Shown here: piece after piece, positions 16,727-25,307 of the stretch | Layout: the number at the start of each line of letters is the position of its first letter | Position numbering within the stretch: the stretch's first letter is position 1 | Source of the DNA: Paraglaciecola hydrolytica | GTDB lineage: Bacteria; Pseudomonadota; Gammaproteobacteria; Enterobacterales; Alteromonadaceae | Direction: 5' to 3' | Length of the DNA: 64,000 nucleotides | Assembly: GCF_001565895.1 (NCBI RefSeq) | Contig: NZ_LSNE01000015.1 | Span: 27,642-91,641 of the forward strand | Translations under genes and position numbers: made by a program | The notes under the pieces: generated by a model | Seen by the model: the letters and a program-made list of their open reading frames with translations, nothing else | Databases searched by the model: none | Told to the model about the DNA's origin: nothing

Positions 16727-18715
16727 CTAGGGCTGCCCTTCAAAATAGGACTTGGCTTTGGCAAAAGCCGCATTACCTATTTTAATCCCCATTAAACGGC
16801 CTGGAATATCATCGGCCGGTGGATGAATACCGCCCCAGATCCGAGATAAACTACATTGGTCTGAAGCATCTTGGTAGGTAGCCCATTGCAGCGTCATATC
16901 AACACTGGGGCCTTTTTCAAAAACCAGAAAGTCATTCGCTTTTATTTCAAAACCACTCATACCTCCGGGGAAATAATTACTGCCGGTTAACGCTGTGAGA
17001 ACTTCAGCCGCCGCCCGAGAATAAGTGGAGTGACCAGAGACATAACCAGCAAAAGGCGGTGTAACAAAAGTGGGGCGTTGGTATGGCCACCAGTTCTCTG
17101 CCAATATCCAACCTACTCCAGCATCGTATTGCACAGGATCAACAACATAATCTGGGCCACGCCATGAGAATAATTTAATTTTACCTACATGCTCATTGTT
17201 TGTTCCAGCTAGTGGGTCACCTACTGCGACCAATTCAATAAAACCTGGCTCCAAAGGAAGACCATTAACGTGATATGAAGCTGCATCAGGATCACTACTT
17301 TGACCAAAGTCTGCCATCGAACGTATCGCCGACACAGGACGTATATAGTCATACCATCCTTTGATTCCCCACGCTGTAATTGCCGCATCATGCATAGCGC
17401 CACCTAGAGTAAAATAGGCCTTAACATCCCATTCCATCGAGCCTAATTCATTCCCTTTCCCCTCATATTTGCGCTCAAATAAGGCATGATCAACAATGGA
17501 ATTAAGTAATACAAACCAATGTCCTGGTGGTGTTTCAGAATTAGGGCCGTCAGCCCAAAATTCTGCCAATACACGAGTATAATCGCCACGGGGAACAATC
17601 TGCGGAGTGTAAGCCTGATTAGTCACTGGATTAATACTATAGCCAATACTGTTATCACCACCTTGTAAGCTGTCGTAAAAATCCTGATATTCGCTAAAAG
17701 ACTCAGGATAGTGTTGGATATTTCCAAGACTAGCCGGTGAAATATCTATCATCACCTTGTCATCAGGACTCAGATGCGATGACCATTTTGCGACAAGTGA
17801 AAAGCCCCATTTGTAATATTCGGCGCTGTCTGTTTCTGCCAAAGGGGGGAGTCCAGGATCGTGATAAATTTGGTAATCATGGCCATCACGCTGAACTACT
17901 TTTTTATCTTCAGGCAGCAAAGCAAAGGGCTCAACATTACCCCATTCAGGACTTAAAAATTCTGAGGCGCCACCGATAACGGCATTACCCGCTTGATCGA
18001 TAAACTCATTCAAAGCTAATGGCTGCCAACGATTCAGATCAATAATATCCGGATTGCCTGGCTGAGACATAATCAAGTCAGGATTCACGTGCTGATAATA
18101 TACATTGGCGTAGTTTACTCTTTCGTTCGCACCGTCCTGCATGCCATATTGAACAATACAATCGGCTATATGATTACCTAAACCAATGGCAGAACCATTG
18201 GTATATAAGCGACTGGTATAGCTGGTATCTAAGCCTAAGTCTGTCATTAGTTTATCGGCTAAACTAAAAATATGATCCACACCGGGAGAGTTTTTAAAAC
18301 GATGTCTGATAATACGATATACCGCAAAACTCAGGGCTTGTTCACGAGCAATTTGTGGATCGCCAACTAGGACGGAAGCATCAAAATCACACCTAAAATC
18401 ACCGTGAGTTTGGCCCAATATAAAGGGCTTTGCAGTTTGAGAATAAGCCGCCCATGCGTCATACATCGCAATACTGACATGATAGAGGTTTCTTGCATGA
18501 ATAGTGGGGCGGGCAAAATCATGACGGATCCCTTCTAATAGTACTTCGTTCCACATCCTTGCTACTGATACAGGTCTATCGTCGGCGACAACAGTCTGAG
18601 GGCGTTGTGGTGTTGGAGTGTTATTGCCACTCTCAGTAGAACCTGAGCCACATCCGCTTAAACTCAATATACAAAAAAAGATAAGAGCAAGGGACTGCAT
18701 CATTATTTTATTCAT
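16727..18715 (-). CDS. Vanadium-dependent haloperoxidase/PAP2-like lipoprotein
   Basis: A 662-residue exported lipoprotein (signal ending LSGC). The vanadate/phosphate pocket of the PAP2-haloperoxidase superfamily is complete: KGWYDYIRP (KxxxxxxRP), YVSGHSTYSRAA (SGH) and SRIWGGIHPPADD (SRxxxxxH). Vanadium haloperoxidases use hydrogen peroxide to oxidise halides to hypohalous acid; the same pocket can act as a phosphatase, and sequence does not separate the two. The lipid anchor puts it in the periplasm or on the outer membrane, where bromide and chloride from seawater are available. AGGAGAG lies 7 bases before the ATG. It is 12 bp after the FG-GAP gene. Confidence 0.84.
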   Translation of the reverse strand: MNKIMMQSLALIFFCILSLSGCGSGSTESGNNTPTPQRPQTVVADDRPVSVARMWNEVLLEGIRHDFARPTIHARNLYHVSIAMYDAWAAYSQTAKPFILGQTHGDFRCDFDASVLVGDPQIAREQALSFAVYRIIRHRFKNSPGVDHIFSLADKLMTDLGLDTSYTSRLYTNGSAIGLGNHIADCIVQYGMQDGANERVNYANVYYQHVNPDLIMSQPGNPDIIDLNRWQPLALNEFIDQAGNAVIGGASEFLSPEWGNVEPFALLPEDKKVVQRDGHDYQIYHDPGLPPLAETDSAEYYKWGFSLVAKWSSHLSPDDKVMIDISPASLGNIQHYPESFSEYQDFYDSLQGGDNSIGYSINPVTNQAYTPQIVPRGDYTRVLAEFWADGPNSETPPGHWFVLLNSIVDHALFERKYEGKGNELGSMEWDVKAYFTLGGAMHDAAITAWGIKGWYDYIRPVSAIRSMADFGQSSDPDAASYHVNGLPLEPGFIELVAVGDPLAGTNNEHVGKIKLFSWRGPDYVVDPVQYDAGVGWILAENWWPYQRPTFVTPPFAGYVSGHSTYSRAAAEVLTALTGSNYFPGGMSGFEIKANDFLVFEKGPSVDMTLQWATYQDASDQCSLSRIWGGIHPPADDIPGRLMGIKIGNAAFAKAKSYFEGQP

Positions 18716-18727
18716 TTCATTGCTCTC

Positions 18728-20506
18728 CTAAGGTTTACTGATAGTTAAACTTTGACCCGAACTCACGTTAGTGCGTAAGGTTTCTGTACCGTCTGGCCAT
18801 ACCACTCGAATAGAGTCCACAATATCAATGGTACCCAAACCAAAAAACTGTGTACTCGGATTTTGTGCCGTAAAATTACTGCCCAGCGTTATTTCGCGCA
18901 TTTGGGTAATACCACCAGCCTTTAAATAAATCCGCGCACCTATGGCAAAACTATTTTTGTGACCTGGCATAGTTAACTTTATGCTTAGGGCATTGTTTTG
19001 CTGAATATCATTGCGAAATAAGCTTGCTGCATTGATTTCATCACGATGCAATTGCAATACATCAATATCACCGTCGTTATCAAAATCAGCGCAAACGACG
19101 GTTCGGCTACTATGGGTATCATTCAAACCTAAATCTGCAGATTTTTCTTCAAAGGTGGCATCCCCTAAGCCCATAAAAACCCGGGTTGTATCAAGGTTAA
19201 AATCGAAAGAAATATTGTTGTCAGAAAAAGAGTAAGGAAATCCATTGGTCATGTAGATATCTAAATTACCATCACTGTCAAAATCAGCGGCGCACGAACC
19301 CCATCCCCAACTCGATTTTTGTTGCGAGGTGCCAGTATTAATGTTGATAGCAGCTAAGACACTCCCATTGGAAAACTGGCCATCCGTATTAAGGTAAAAA
19401 CGATTGCCGATGGGCCATAATGGCCCTGTAATAGCGGACACAAACCAATCTAAATCACCATCGTTATCAAAATCGGCGACGGCTGCCCCCATTCCACTGT
19501 CATCTATAATGACTTTTTCATCAGTGGCATTACTAAAAGATCCATTGCGATTATTTGTCAGCACTCTACTGGTGCTAAAGTCGCCAGTTACTAATAGGTC
19601 AAGCCAGCCATCGTTATTAATGTCGGCAAAATTTGGCGTAAAACTATAGTCATGGTTATCACCTAAAGCGCTACCTGCTTTTGGCTGAATTAAAAGGGCA
19701 GCAGTGACACCAGTGATTTTACTGACATCGGTAAATTTAATATTTCCATCAACTGAATCATTGCGCCATAAATGTCCTGTATCGCCGGGAGCTTCAATAT
19801 CAACGGGATTACCCCAATGAGTTAAAAACATATCGAGATCACCGTCGCCGTCATAATCACCAAAGGCGGATGATAAGGTAAACTGGGTCGATAGAAGATC
19901 AATGCCTGAACCTGAGGTGACATTAGTAAAAGTACCGTCACCGTTGTTGCTATAAATAAAAGCAGGGTCAAATTCGATTCCACCAATAAATAAATCTAAG
20001 TCGCCATCGCCATCCATATCGGCGAAAGTAGGCCCAGAGTGGCGGTAATTTTGACTTGCACTTTTTGTATAGGCTAAGCCCGCTTGCAAGGCCACATCAA
20101 CAAAGTGACCTGTGCCGTCATTTTGATAGAGTAAGTTAGGCCCTATATCGCCACGCACAATGAATACGTCGATATCCCCATCGTTATCATAATCACCTGC
20201 TGCAGCTCCTCCCGCAAAGTCCTCAGGGTGTTGCTGGGATGAATTACCCTCAGCGACTGACTTTGGAAATAAATAACCCTGTTTATAATTAATACCGCTG
20301 CTACTGATTTCAGTGAAGCCATCGCCATAACCAACAACAACTTTAGGTTCTGGTGGGGGTGGGGGTGGAGTGACAGGAGGAAGCGGTGTGGTAACGACAG
20401 GAGGAGATGCAGGCGCAGTGTCACTGCCTCCACATGCCCACAACATAAAACTTAATGCACAACATACGGCGATTTTACTATAGGATTTTTTTATGATTAT
20501 CTTCAT
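18728..20506 (-). CDS. FG-GAP/VCBS-repeat lipoprotein with ASPIC/UnbV C-terminus (CRTAC1-like)
   Basis: A 592-residue lipoprotein (signal ending LWAC, then a proline-rich linker). Seven calcium-binding D-x-D-x-D-G-D loops are spread through the body (for example GDYDNDGDIDVF, ADMDGDGDLDLF, ADFDNDGDIDVL), which predicts a seven-bladed integrin-like beta-propeller. The last 90 residues are an ASPIC/UnbV domain (GARIYLKAGG ... RVVWPDGTE). Such proteins are surface or periplasmic binding scaffolds with no known catalysis. It lies 27 bp from the halogenase upstream and 12 bp from the haloperoxidase-like lipoprotein, so the two lipoproteins are probably made together. Confidence 0.9.
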   Translation of the reverse strand: MKIIIKKSYSKIAVCCALSFMLWACGGSDTAPASPPVVTTPLPPVTPPPPPPEPKVVVGYGDGFTEISSSGINYKQGYLFPKSVAEGNSSQQHPEDFAGGAAAGDYDNDGDIDVFIVRGDIGPNLLYQNDGTGHFVDVALQAGLAYTKSASQNYRHSGPTFADMDGDGDLDLFIGGIEFDPAFIYSNNGDGTFTNVTSGSGIDLLSTQFTLSSAFGDYDGDGDLDMFLTHWGNPVDIEAPGDTGHLWRNDSVDGNIKFTDVSKITGVTAALLIQPKAGSALGDNHDYSFTPNFADINNDGWLDLLVTGDFSTSRVLTNNRNGSFSNATDEKVIIDDSGMGAAVADFDNDGDLDWFVSAITGPLWPIGNRFYLNTDGQFSNGSVLAAININTGTSQQKSSWGWGSCAADFDSDGNLDIYMTNGFPYSFSDNNISFDFNLDTTRVFMGLGDATFEEKSADLGLNDTHSSRTVVCADFDNDGDIDVLQLHRDEINAASLFRNDIQQNNALSIKLTMPGHKNSFAIGARIYLKAGGITQMREITLGSNFTAQNPSTQFFGLGTIDIVDSIRVVWPDGTETLRTNVSSGQSLTISKP

Positions 20507-20533
20507 CTTTTTGCCAATTAAAAACGTGAGGGC

Positions 20534-22054
20534 TTACATGTTCAGAGGTTTAGGCGCTAAACAATAGTGTTGAATAAATTCCTGTTGCGACGGCATCGCT
20601 TCCACGGATTTATCAATCACATTTTTAATAAATGCCATGCGTCGCTTTAACTCATCGTCTGCGACTAAATCCACCAACGGGTGATAACTTTTTGGATGCA
20701 TACCTTGGCCATGAAATACTTCTAACCAACTCGTATCGTTAAATAATTCCATATTAGTGCGATGGATCTGACCGTTTTCCATAAACTGATCGATCTTTTG
20801 TTTCAATGAATCCGGAATAGACATAGTGCGGCAATAATTCCAAAACTCAGAATCACTGCGTTCAGTGGCCTTGTAGTGCAAAATAATAAAGTCTCGAATG
20901 CGCTCATATTCAAAATCAGTTTGCTGATTAAATAAATCGATGTCGTGCTGATTAAAATCCCTATTCGGGAATAAGCTCATTAGTCTTGCAATACCACTTT
21001 GTACGAGATGAATACTGGTTGATTCTAAGGGTTCAATAAAACCGCCAGACAAGCCAAAAGCGACACAATTTTTATTCCATGCTTTGAGGCGTTTTCCGGT
21101 GCTAAATTTCAATAATCTGGGTTCAGCTAAGGCTTTACCCGAAAGGTTTGCCATGAGTATCTCTCGTGCTTCGTCCTCGCCCATAAATTTGCTAGAAAAC
21201 ACATGACCATTGCCAGTACGATGCTGCAAGGGAATTCGCCACTGCCAGCCCGCACTGTGGGCTGTTGAACGAGTGTAAGGTAACAAGGGTTCAGTTCTCT
21301 CACAGGGCACAGCCCAAGCCCTGTCACAAGGCAACCAATGACTCCAATCTTCGAAGCCAGTATTAAGGGCCTTTTCAATCAATAAACCCTGAAACCCGGA
21401 GCAATCAATGAACAGATCGCCTTGCACGATTTCACCGTTATCTAACACCACAGATTCAATAAAGCCATCACTCGCACGCAAACGTGTTTCTACGATCTTA
21501 GCGAGGGTTCTGCTTACCCCACGAGCTCCGGCATACTCGCGTAGGAATTGTGCGTATAGTCCTGCATCAAATTGGTATGCATAGACAATCTTTGATAAGG
21601 GAGAGTTGCCTGCATCCACTGAACGCATAAATTTACCTAAGGGCGCAGCCACCGCATTTAACGAATAAGCTCCGATATCGTCCGCATGTCCCTGTTGGCG
21701 CATTTTCCACCAATAGTGATAAAACTGTAATGAATCCATGTCATTACCGACATCACCAAAGGCATGAATATAGCTATCTCCTACCTTGCCCCAATTGACA
21801 AACTCAATGCCAAGTTTAAAGGTGCCTTGGGTGCGTTTAATAAACTCGTTTTCATCTATCCCCAGAGTGCGGTTAAACACTTGAATTTGTGGGATGGTTG
21901 CCTCACCCACTCCCACCGTAGGAATGTCTTCAGCTTCAATTAATCTAACTTTACAAAAGCTATCTTTTAAAAAACGCCCTAAAGTTGCAGCGGCCATCCA
22001 GCCAGCCGTACCACCGCCAACAATAACGATATTTCTTAGATTTTTATCAGACAC
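20534..22054 (-). CDS. Flavin-dependent tryptophan halogenase family protein (copy B)
   Basis: A 506-residue FAD enzyme of the PrnA/RebH family. It has the FAD motif GGGTAGW (residues 13-19), the lysine-bearing TFKLGIEFVNW segment that matches the catalytic lysine region, the halogenase signature WQWRIP near residue 270, and FIEPLESTSIHL, which carries the flavin/substrate-tunnel glutamates. It should use reduced FAD, oxygen and halide to halogenate an aromatic ring, with a flavin reductase from elsewhere in the genome. The true substrate of the TonB-receptor-linked branch is unknown. It starts 9 bp after the degenerate paralogue ends. Confidence 0.88.
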   Translation of the reverse strand: MSDKNLRNIVIVGGGTAGWMAAATLGRFLKDSFCKVRLIEAEDIPTVGVGEATIPQIQVFNRTLGIDENEFIKRTQGTFKLGIEFVNWGKVGDSYIHAFGDVGNDMDSLQFYHYWWKMRQQGHADDIGAYSLNAVAAPLGKFMRSVDAGNSPLSKIVYAYQFDAGLYAQFLREYAGARGVSRTLAKIVETRLRASDGFIESVVLDNGEIVQGDLFIDCSGFQGLLIEKALNTGFEDWSHWLPCDRAWAVPCERTEPLLPYTRSTAHSAGWQWRIPLQHRTGNGHVFSSKFMGEDEAREILMANLSGKALAEPRLLKFSTGKRLKAWNKNCVAFGLSGGFIEPLESTSIHLVQSGIARLMSLFPNRDFNQHDIDLFNQQTDFEYERIRDFIILHYKATERSDSEFWNYCRTMSIPDSLKQKIDQFMENGQIHRTNMELFNDTSWLEVFHGQGMHPKSYHPLVDLVADDELKRRMAFIKNVIDKSVEAMPSQQEFIQHYCLAPKPLNM

Positions 22055-22063
22055 TCTTTTTCC

Positions 22064-23530
22064 TCACTGAGAACAAAAGGCTTTCAAGTAAGCAGCATGG
22101 TGTGGCGCCGTTTGGGCGGCATGCTGAATAGCTTGTTCAATCTTTTGCTGAATATTTTGTAATTGGCCTATGGGGACTTGTTGCACCATAAGATCTAATT
22201 GTTTTGGTGTATGCGCCAAGCCCATGAGTAGTGACATTTGCTCGTTTACAGAGATGACTTCTTCATCAAACAAAGCCAGTTTGCCACGACTTTGGTACAA
22301 CTTAATTTTATGCACAAGATCAGCAGACAGCTCAGATTGGCCAACTTGTTGCCACAACAGCCCTTGATGACCATCAGCAAGATGCAAATGTAAACACGTG
22401 ACATCTTTAAGTCGTTGATAACGTTGCTGAACTAAACGATTGTATTCTCGTATTAATTGCTTAGCTAAGGGAAACCTCGGGCATTGATCAATAAGTTGAC
22501 GAATTCCCAGCCAACTTACATCGACTTCACTGACACAAAAGCCAGGTAATGTTAACGCGGCATTTCCGATTGCGATGCAATTGGCGACCCAGGGTTCAAG
22601 CATGCATCCATAATGTTGTTGACGAATGACTATATTTTTACTGTCTTGAGTAATGGTTGGGTCGATCGCAGTTGCTCCCGCAAAATAATACTGGCGACAA
22701 CGCTTTTGTTGAGTAGTAATGTCTATCAACCAGCCATCTTGCTTAGCACTAATGGTAGTCAACGGAGCATCTGGCCCAGTAAATGGCAACTCCATAGTTG
22801 CAACATTACAACTGGGGATTTGTTGTTGCCAACTATGAGGCTTTTGCTCTAAGGCTTGCATTAACAAGCCCTTTTCAGTGCAATCAATATAGAGGTCGGC
22901 GGTAAGTATTTGCTTACTTTTCAGTGCTACATTTTTTATCGATAGCTCGCTTGTTGTTAGTTCAAGCTCCTCTAAAGCGTCTTCAATCACCTCAAGACCA
23001 CGACTTATACAAAAGTGTTTAAGCGAATCACGATAAGCATCGGCATCAATATTCCAACCATAAGACAGGCTAGATAATACTGATGTGGGATCAGGCTTTG
23101 GATGGCAAAACTTTGCTGATTTTGCCATTTGCGCACCTAAGCTGTAGGTATCTACGGCCTGTGAAACGCCTATTTGTTGTAAGCGAGCATGTGCCTGTGA
23201 AAATTGCACATTAGCCATGCCTGTGCCGAACTCGCCAAACGCATGGTAAAACTCGTCAGTTTCGCTATTCCAATGTCGAAAATAATTAGCCAGTTTGAAT
23301 GTAGCCTGACTAGAGCGCATAAACTCAGGTTCTGGCATGCCAATCAAGCGCAAAAAGTCCATAAACTCTGGCCGAACTGACATATTGCCTAAAGCGGTGG
23401 CGGGCTCATCCAAAACACAATGACTCACCTTTACACCATATTTGCCAACGCTGGCCAGCAGTGCCGCTGAAGAAATCCAAGCGCTTATGGAATTTCCCAT
23501 TACCACAATATTGTTTGGCAGGTGGCTCAT
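22064..23530 (-). CDS. Degenerate tryptophan-halogenase-family paralogue
   Basis: A 488-residue protein alignable to the two flanking halogenases (SSQATFKLANYF, NIDADAYRDSL, LYIDCTEKGLL, VANCIAIGNAAL), but with key motifs lost. The FAD motif is GNSISAW instead of GGGTAGW, the WxWxIP signature reads GWLIDIT, and the EPLEST segment is absent (TLPGFCVSEVD). The frame is intact with codon use like its neighbours, so it is not a simple pseudogene. It may be a non-catalytic partner or bind something else. It lies 2 bp after copy A and 9 bp before copy B. Confidence 0.82.
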   Translation of the reverse strand: MSHLPNNIVVMGNSISAWISSAALLASVGKYGVKVSHCVLDEPATALGNMSVRPEFMDFLRLIGMPEPEFMRSSQATFKLANYFRHWNSETDEFYHAFGEFGTGMANVQFSQAHARLQQIGVSQAVDTYSLGAQMAKSAKFCHPKPDPTSVLSSLSYGWNIDADAYRDSLKHFCISRGLEVIEDALEELELTTSELSIKNVALKSKQILTADLYIDCTEKGLLMQALEQKPHSWQQQIPSCNVATMELPFTGPDAPLTTISAKQDGWLIDITTQQKRCRQYYFAGATAIDPTITQDSKNIVIRQQHYGCMLEPWVANCIAIGNAALTLPGFCVSEVDVSWLGIRQLIDQCPRFPLAKQLIREYNRLVQQRYQRLKDVTCLHLHLADGHQGLLWQQVGQSELSADLVHKIKLYQSRGKLALFDEEVISVNEQMSLLMGLAHTPKQLDLMVQQVPIGQLQNIQQKIEQAIQHAAQTAPHHAAYLKAFCSQ

Positions 23531-23532
23531 TC

Positions 23533-25080
23533 TTAACGCCTCCCGTATAAATTGAGACTGGCGGAATGAGAATGGGCTTGTCCTTTAAGTAAGGCATTTA
23601 GGGCATTTTTATGCGTAGGTATTGCATCAACACTTTGTTGCAAGTAGTGGCGCATGTTTTGTAATTGCTTGCTGACAGCATCAAAATTTAAGGTTTCAAC
23701 ACGGGGATCGATATTATCAGGAAAATATCCCTGCCCAATAAACACTGACAACCAACTGGGTGTTAAAAATAAACCCGCAGAATATTCCGAAAAATAGCCA
23801 GTTTCTTTAAATAAAGCCATACGTTGCTCAAGTGAGTCCGGTATTGGCATGTCATGACAATAACGCCAAAACGGACTTTTATTAGGGTCACTTAACTTAT
23901 AGTGAAGGATCAAAAAGTCTCTGACTTTCAGATATTCATCTTTAACCACTCGATTAAACTCATCTTCATCAACCGAACTAAAATGCATATCCGGTAACAG
24001 CTCCATTAACTTGTAGATACCAAGCTGAATGAGATAAATACTGGTCGATTCTAAAGGCTCTAAAAAACCACTGGATAATCCAATAGCGACACAGTTTTTG
24101 CTCCAACTTTTTTCATGCATGCCAGTTTTAAAATGTAACTGTTTGGGCTCAGCCATAGGTGCAGCAGGTAAGTTGTTTAATAAAATATCTTGGGCCTGTT
24201 CTTTAGTCATAAATTCAGAACAAAATACATGACCATTACCAATGCGATGTTGCAAAGGAATTTGCCACTGCCAACCGGCATCATGGGCGATAGATTGGGT
24301 ATATGCCAATGGCTCACCTTCCGTTTCGCAGGGTACTGCGATAGCACTGTTGCAAGGTAGCCAATGACTCCAATCTTCAAAGCTAACATTAAGGGCTTTA
24401 TTGATCAGTAATGAACGAAAACCTGAACAATCTATAAACAGATCACCCTTTATCTGCTGCCCATCGTTTAAAATGACAGAAGTAACAAATCCATCAGTGG
24501 CATTTTTAGCCACTTCTGCAATTAAGCCAGTGACACGCTTAACTCCTCTTTGCTCACTGTAAGTTCGCAAATATTGTGCATATAAATTGGCATCTAAGTG
24601 ATAGGCATAAGAAAAACTGGAATAAATCGAGTTAGAACTTTCATCGGGAAAACAAAACTTATTATTTTTTGCCGCTGTGATAGAAAACGAATAATCATCT
24701 AAGGCACTGGTGTCACCCTGATTACGCGCATGTAACCAGTACTGGTGAAAAGGTAGTTTATCAATTTCAAAGCCGTGAGCACCAAAGGGATGAAAATAAT
24801 CTTGGCCTTGGTCACCCCAACCACAAAATTTAATACCAAGTTTAAAGGTCGCTTGAGTCTGGGTTAAAAAATCTTTTTCATCTATTCCAAGCATTTGATT
24901 AAATACTCGAATATGCGGAATTGTGGCTTCACCAACACCTACAGTACCGATTTGCTCTGACTCTACTAAGGTAATTTGACAATGTTTAGGGTCAATAAAA
25001 TTTGATAAGGCCGCTGCTGTCATCCATCCAGCAGTACCTCCACCTACGATCACAATCTGTCGAATTGATTTTTGTTGCAT
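23533..25080 (-). CDS. Flavin-dependent tryptophan halogenase family protein (copy A)
   Basis: A 515-residue FAD-dependent halogenase-family enzyme with GGGTAGW at residues 13-19, ATFKLGIKFCGW, GWQWQIP near residue 268 and FLEPLESTSIYL, all as expected for a catalytic PrnA/RebH-type protein. It is clearly related to copy B (same lengths, many shared blocks such as NVSFEDWSHWLPC versus NTGFEDWSHWLPC), which suggests duplication within the locus. The open frame begins at a TTG at 25086, but the ATG at 25080 has GAAGG about 10 bases upstream. It is the first gene of the six-gene run and lies 227 bp after the receptor, past a terminator-like hairpin. Confidence 0.88.
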   Translation of the reverse strand: MQQKSIRQIVIVGGGTAGWMTAAALSNFIDPKHCQITLVESEQIGTVGVGEATIPHIRVFNQMLGIDEKDFLTQTQATFKLGIKFCGWGDQGQDYFHPFGAHGFEIDKLPFHQYWLHARNQGDTSALDDYSFSITAAKNNKFCFPDESSNSIYSSFSYAYHLDANLYAQYLRTYSEQRGVKRVTGLIAEVAKNATDGFVTSVILNDGQQIKGDLFIDCSGFRSLLINKALNVSFEDWSHWLPCNSAIAVPCETEGEPLAYTQSIAHDAGWQWQIPLQHRIGNGHVFCSEFMTKEQAQDILLNNLPAAPMAEPKQLHFKTGMHEKSWSKNCVAIGLSSGFLEPLESTSIYLIQLGIYKLMELLPDMHFSSVDEDEFNRVVKDEYLKVRDFLILHYKLSDPNKSPFWRYCHDMPIPDSLEQRMALFKETGYFSEYSAGLFLTPSWLSVFIGQGYFPDNIDPRVETLNFDAVSKQLQNMRHYLQQSVDAIPTHKNALNALLKGQAHSHSASLNLYGRR

Positions 25081-25247
25081 CACCAATACACCTTCAAACT
25101 ACACATATGTAAAATGGTTTTTCCGTCGAGAATACTTAAAAATCAGGCTATTGAATAGGAGCAACTACTCTTAGAAATTTAGCTTATTTTTGCCACATTT
25201 TGATTTGACCAATTCATGTGGTCGATTGACTATATAATTTATTACCT

Positions 25248-25284
25248 AAAAAAACTAAAAAGCGCACCACAAGTGGGTGCGCTT
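25248..25284 (-). terminator. Terminator-like hairpin between receptor and halogenase genes
   Basis: A 9-bp stem AAGCGCACC/GGTGCGCTT is followed on the minus strand by a T-rich tail. It lies 23 bp past the receptor stop and 170 bp before the first halogenase. It should end most receptor transcripts, leaving the halogenases to read-through or their own promoter. Confidence 0.82.
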
Positions 25285-25307
25285 GAATAGCTATAACATT
25301 TAAACGC

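Noticed and set aside
20143-20433. 96-codon frame overlapping the start of the FG-GAP lipoprotein
   Set aside because: Leucine/histidine/proline-rich alternate reading of the proline-rich linker in another frame; the FG-GAP frame carries signal peptide and calcium loops.
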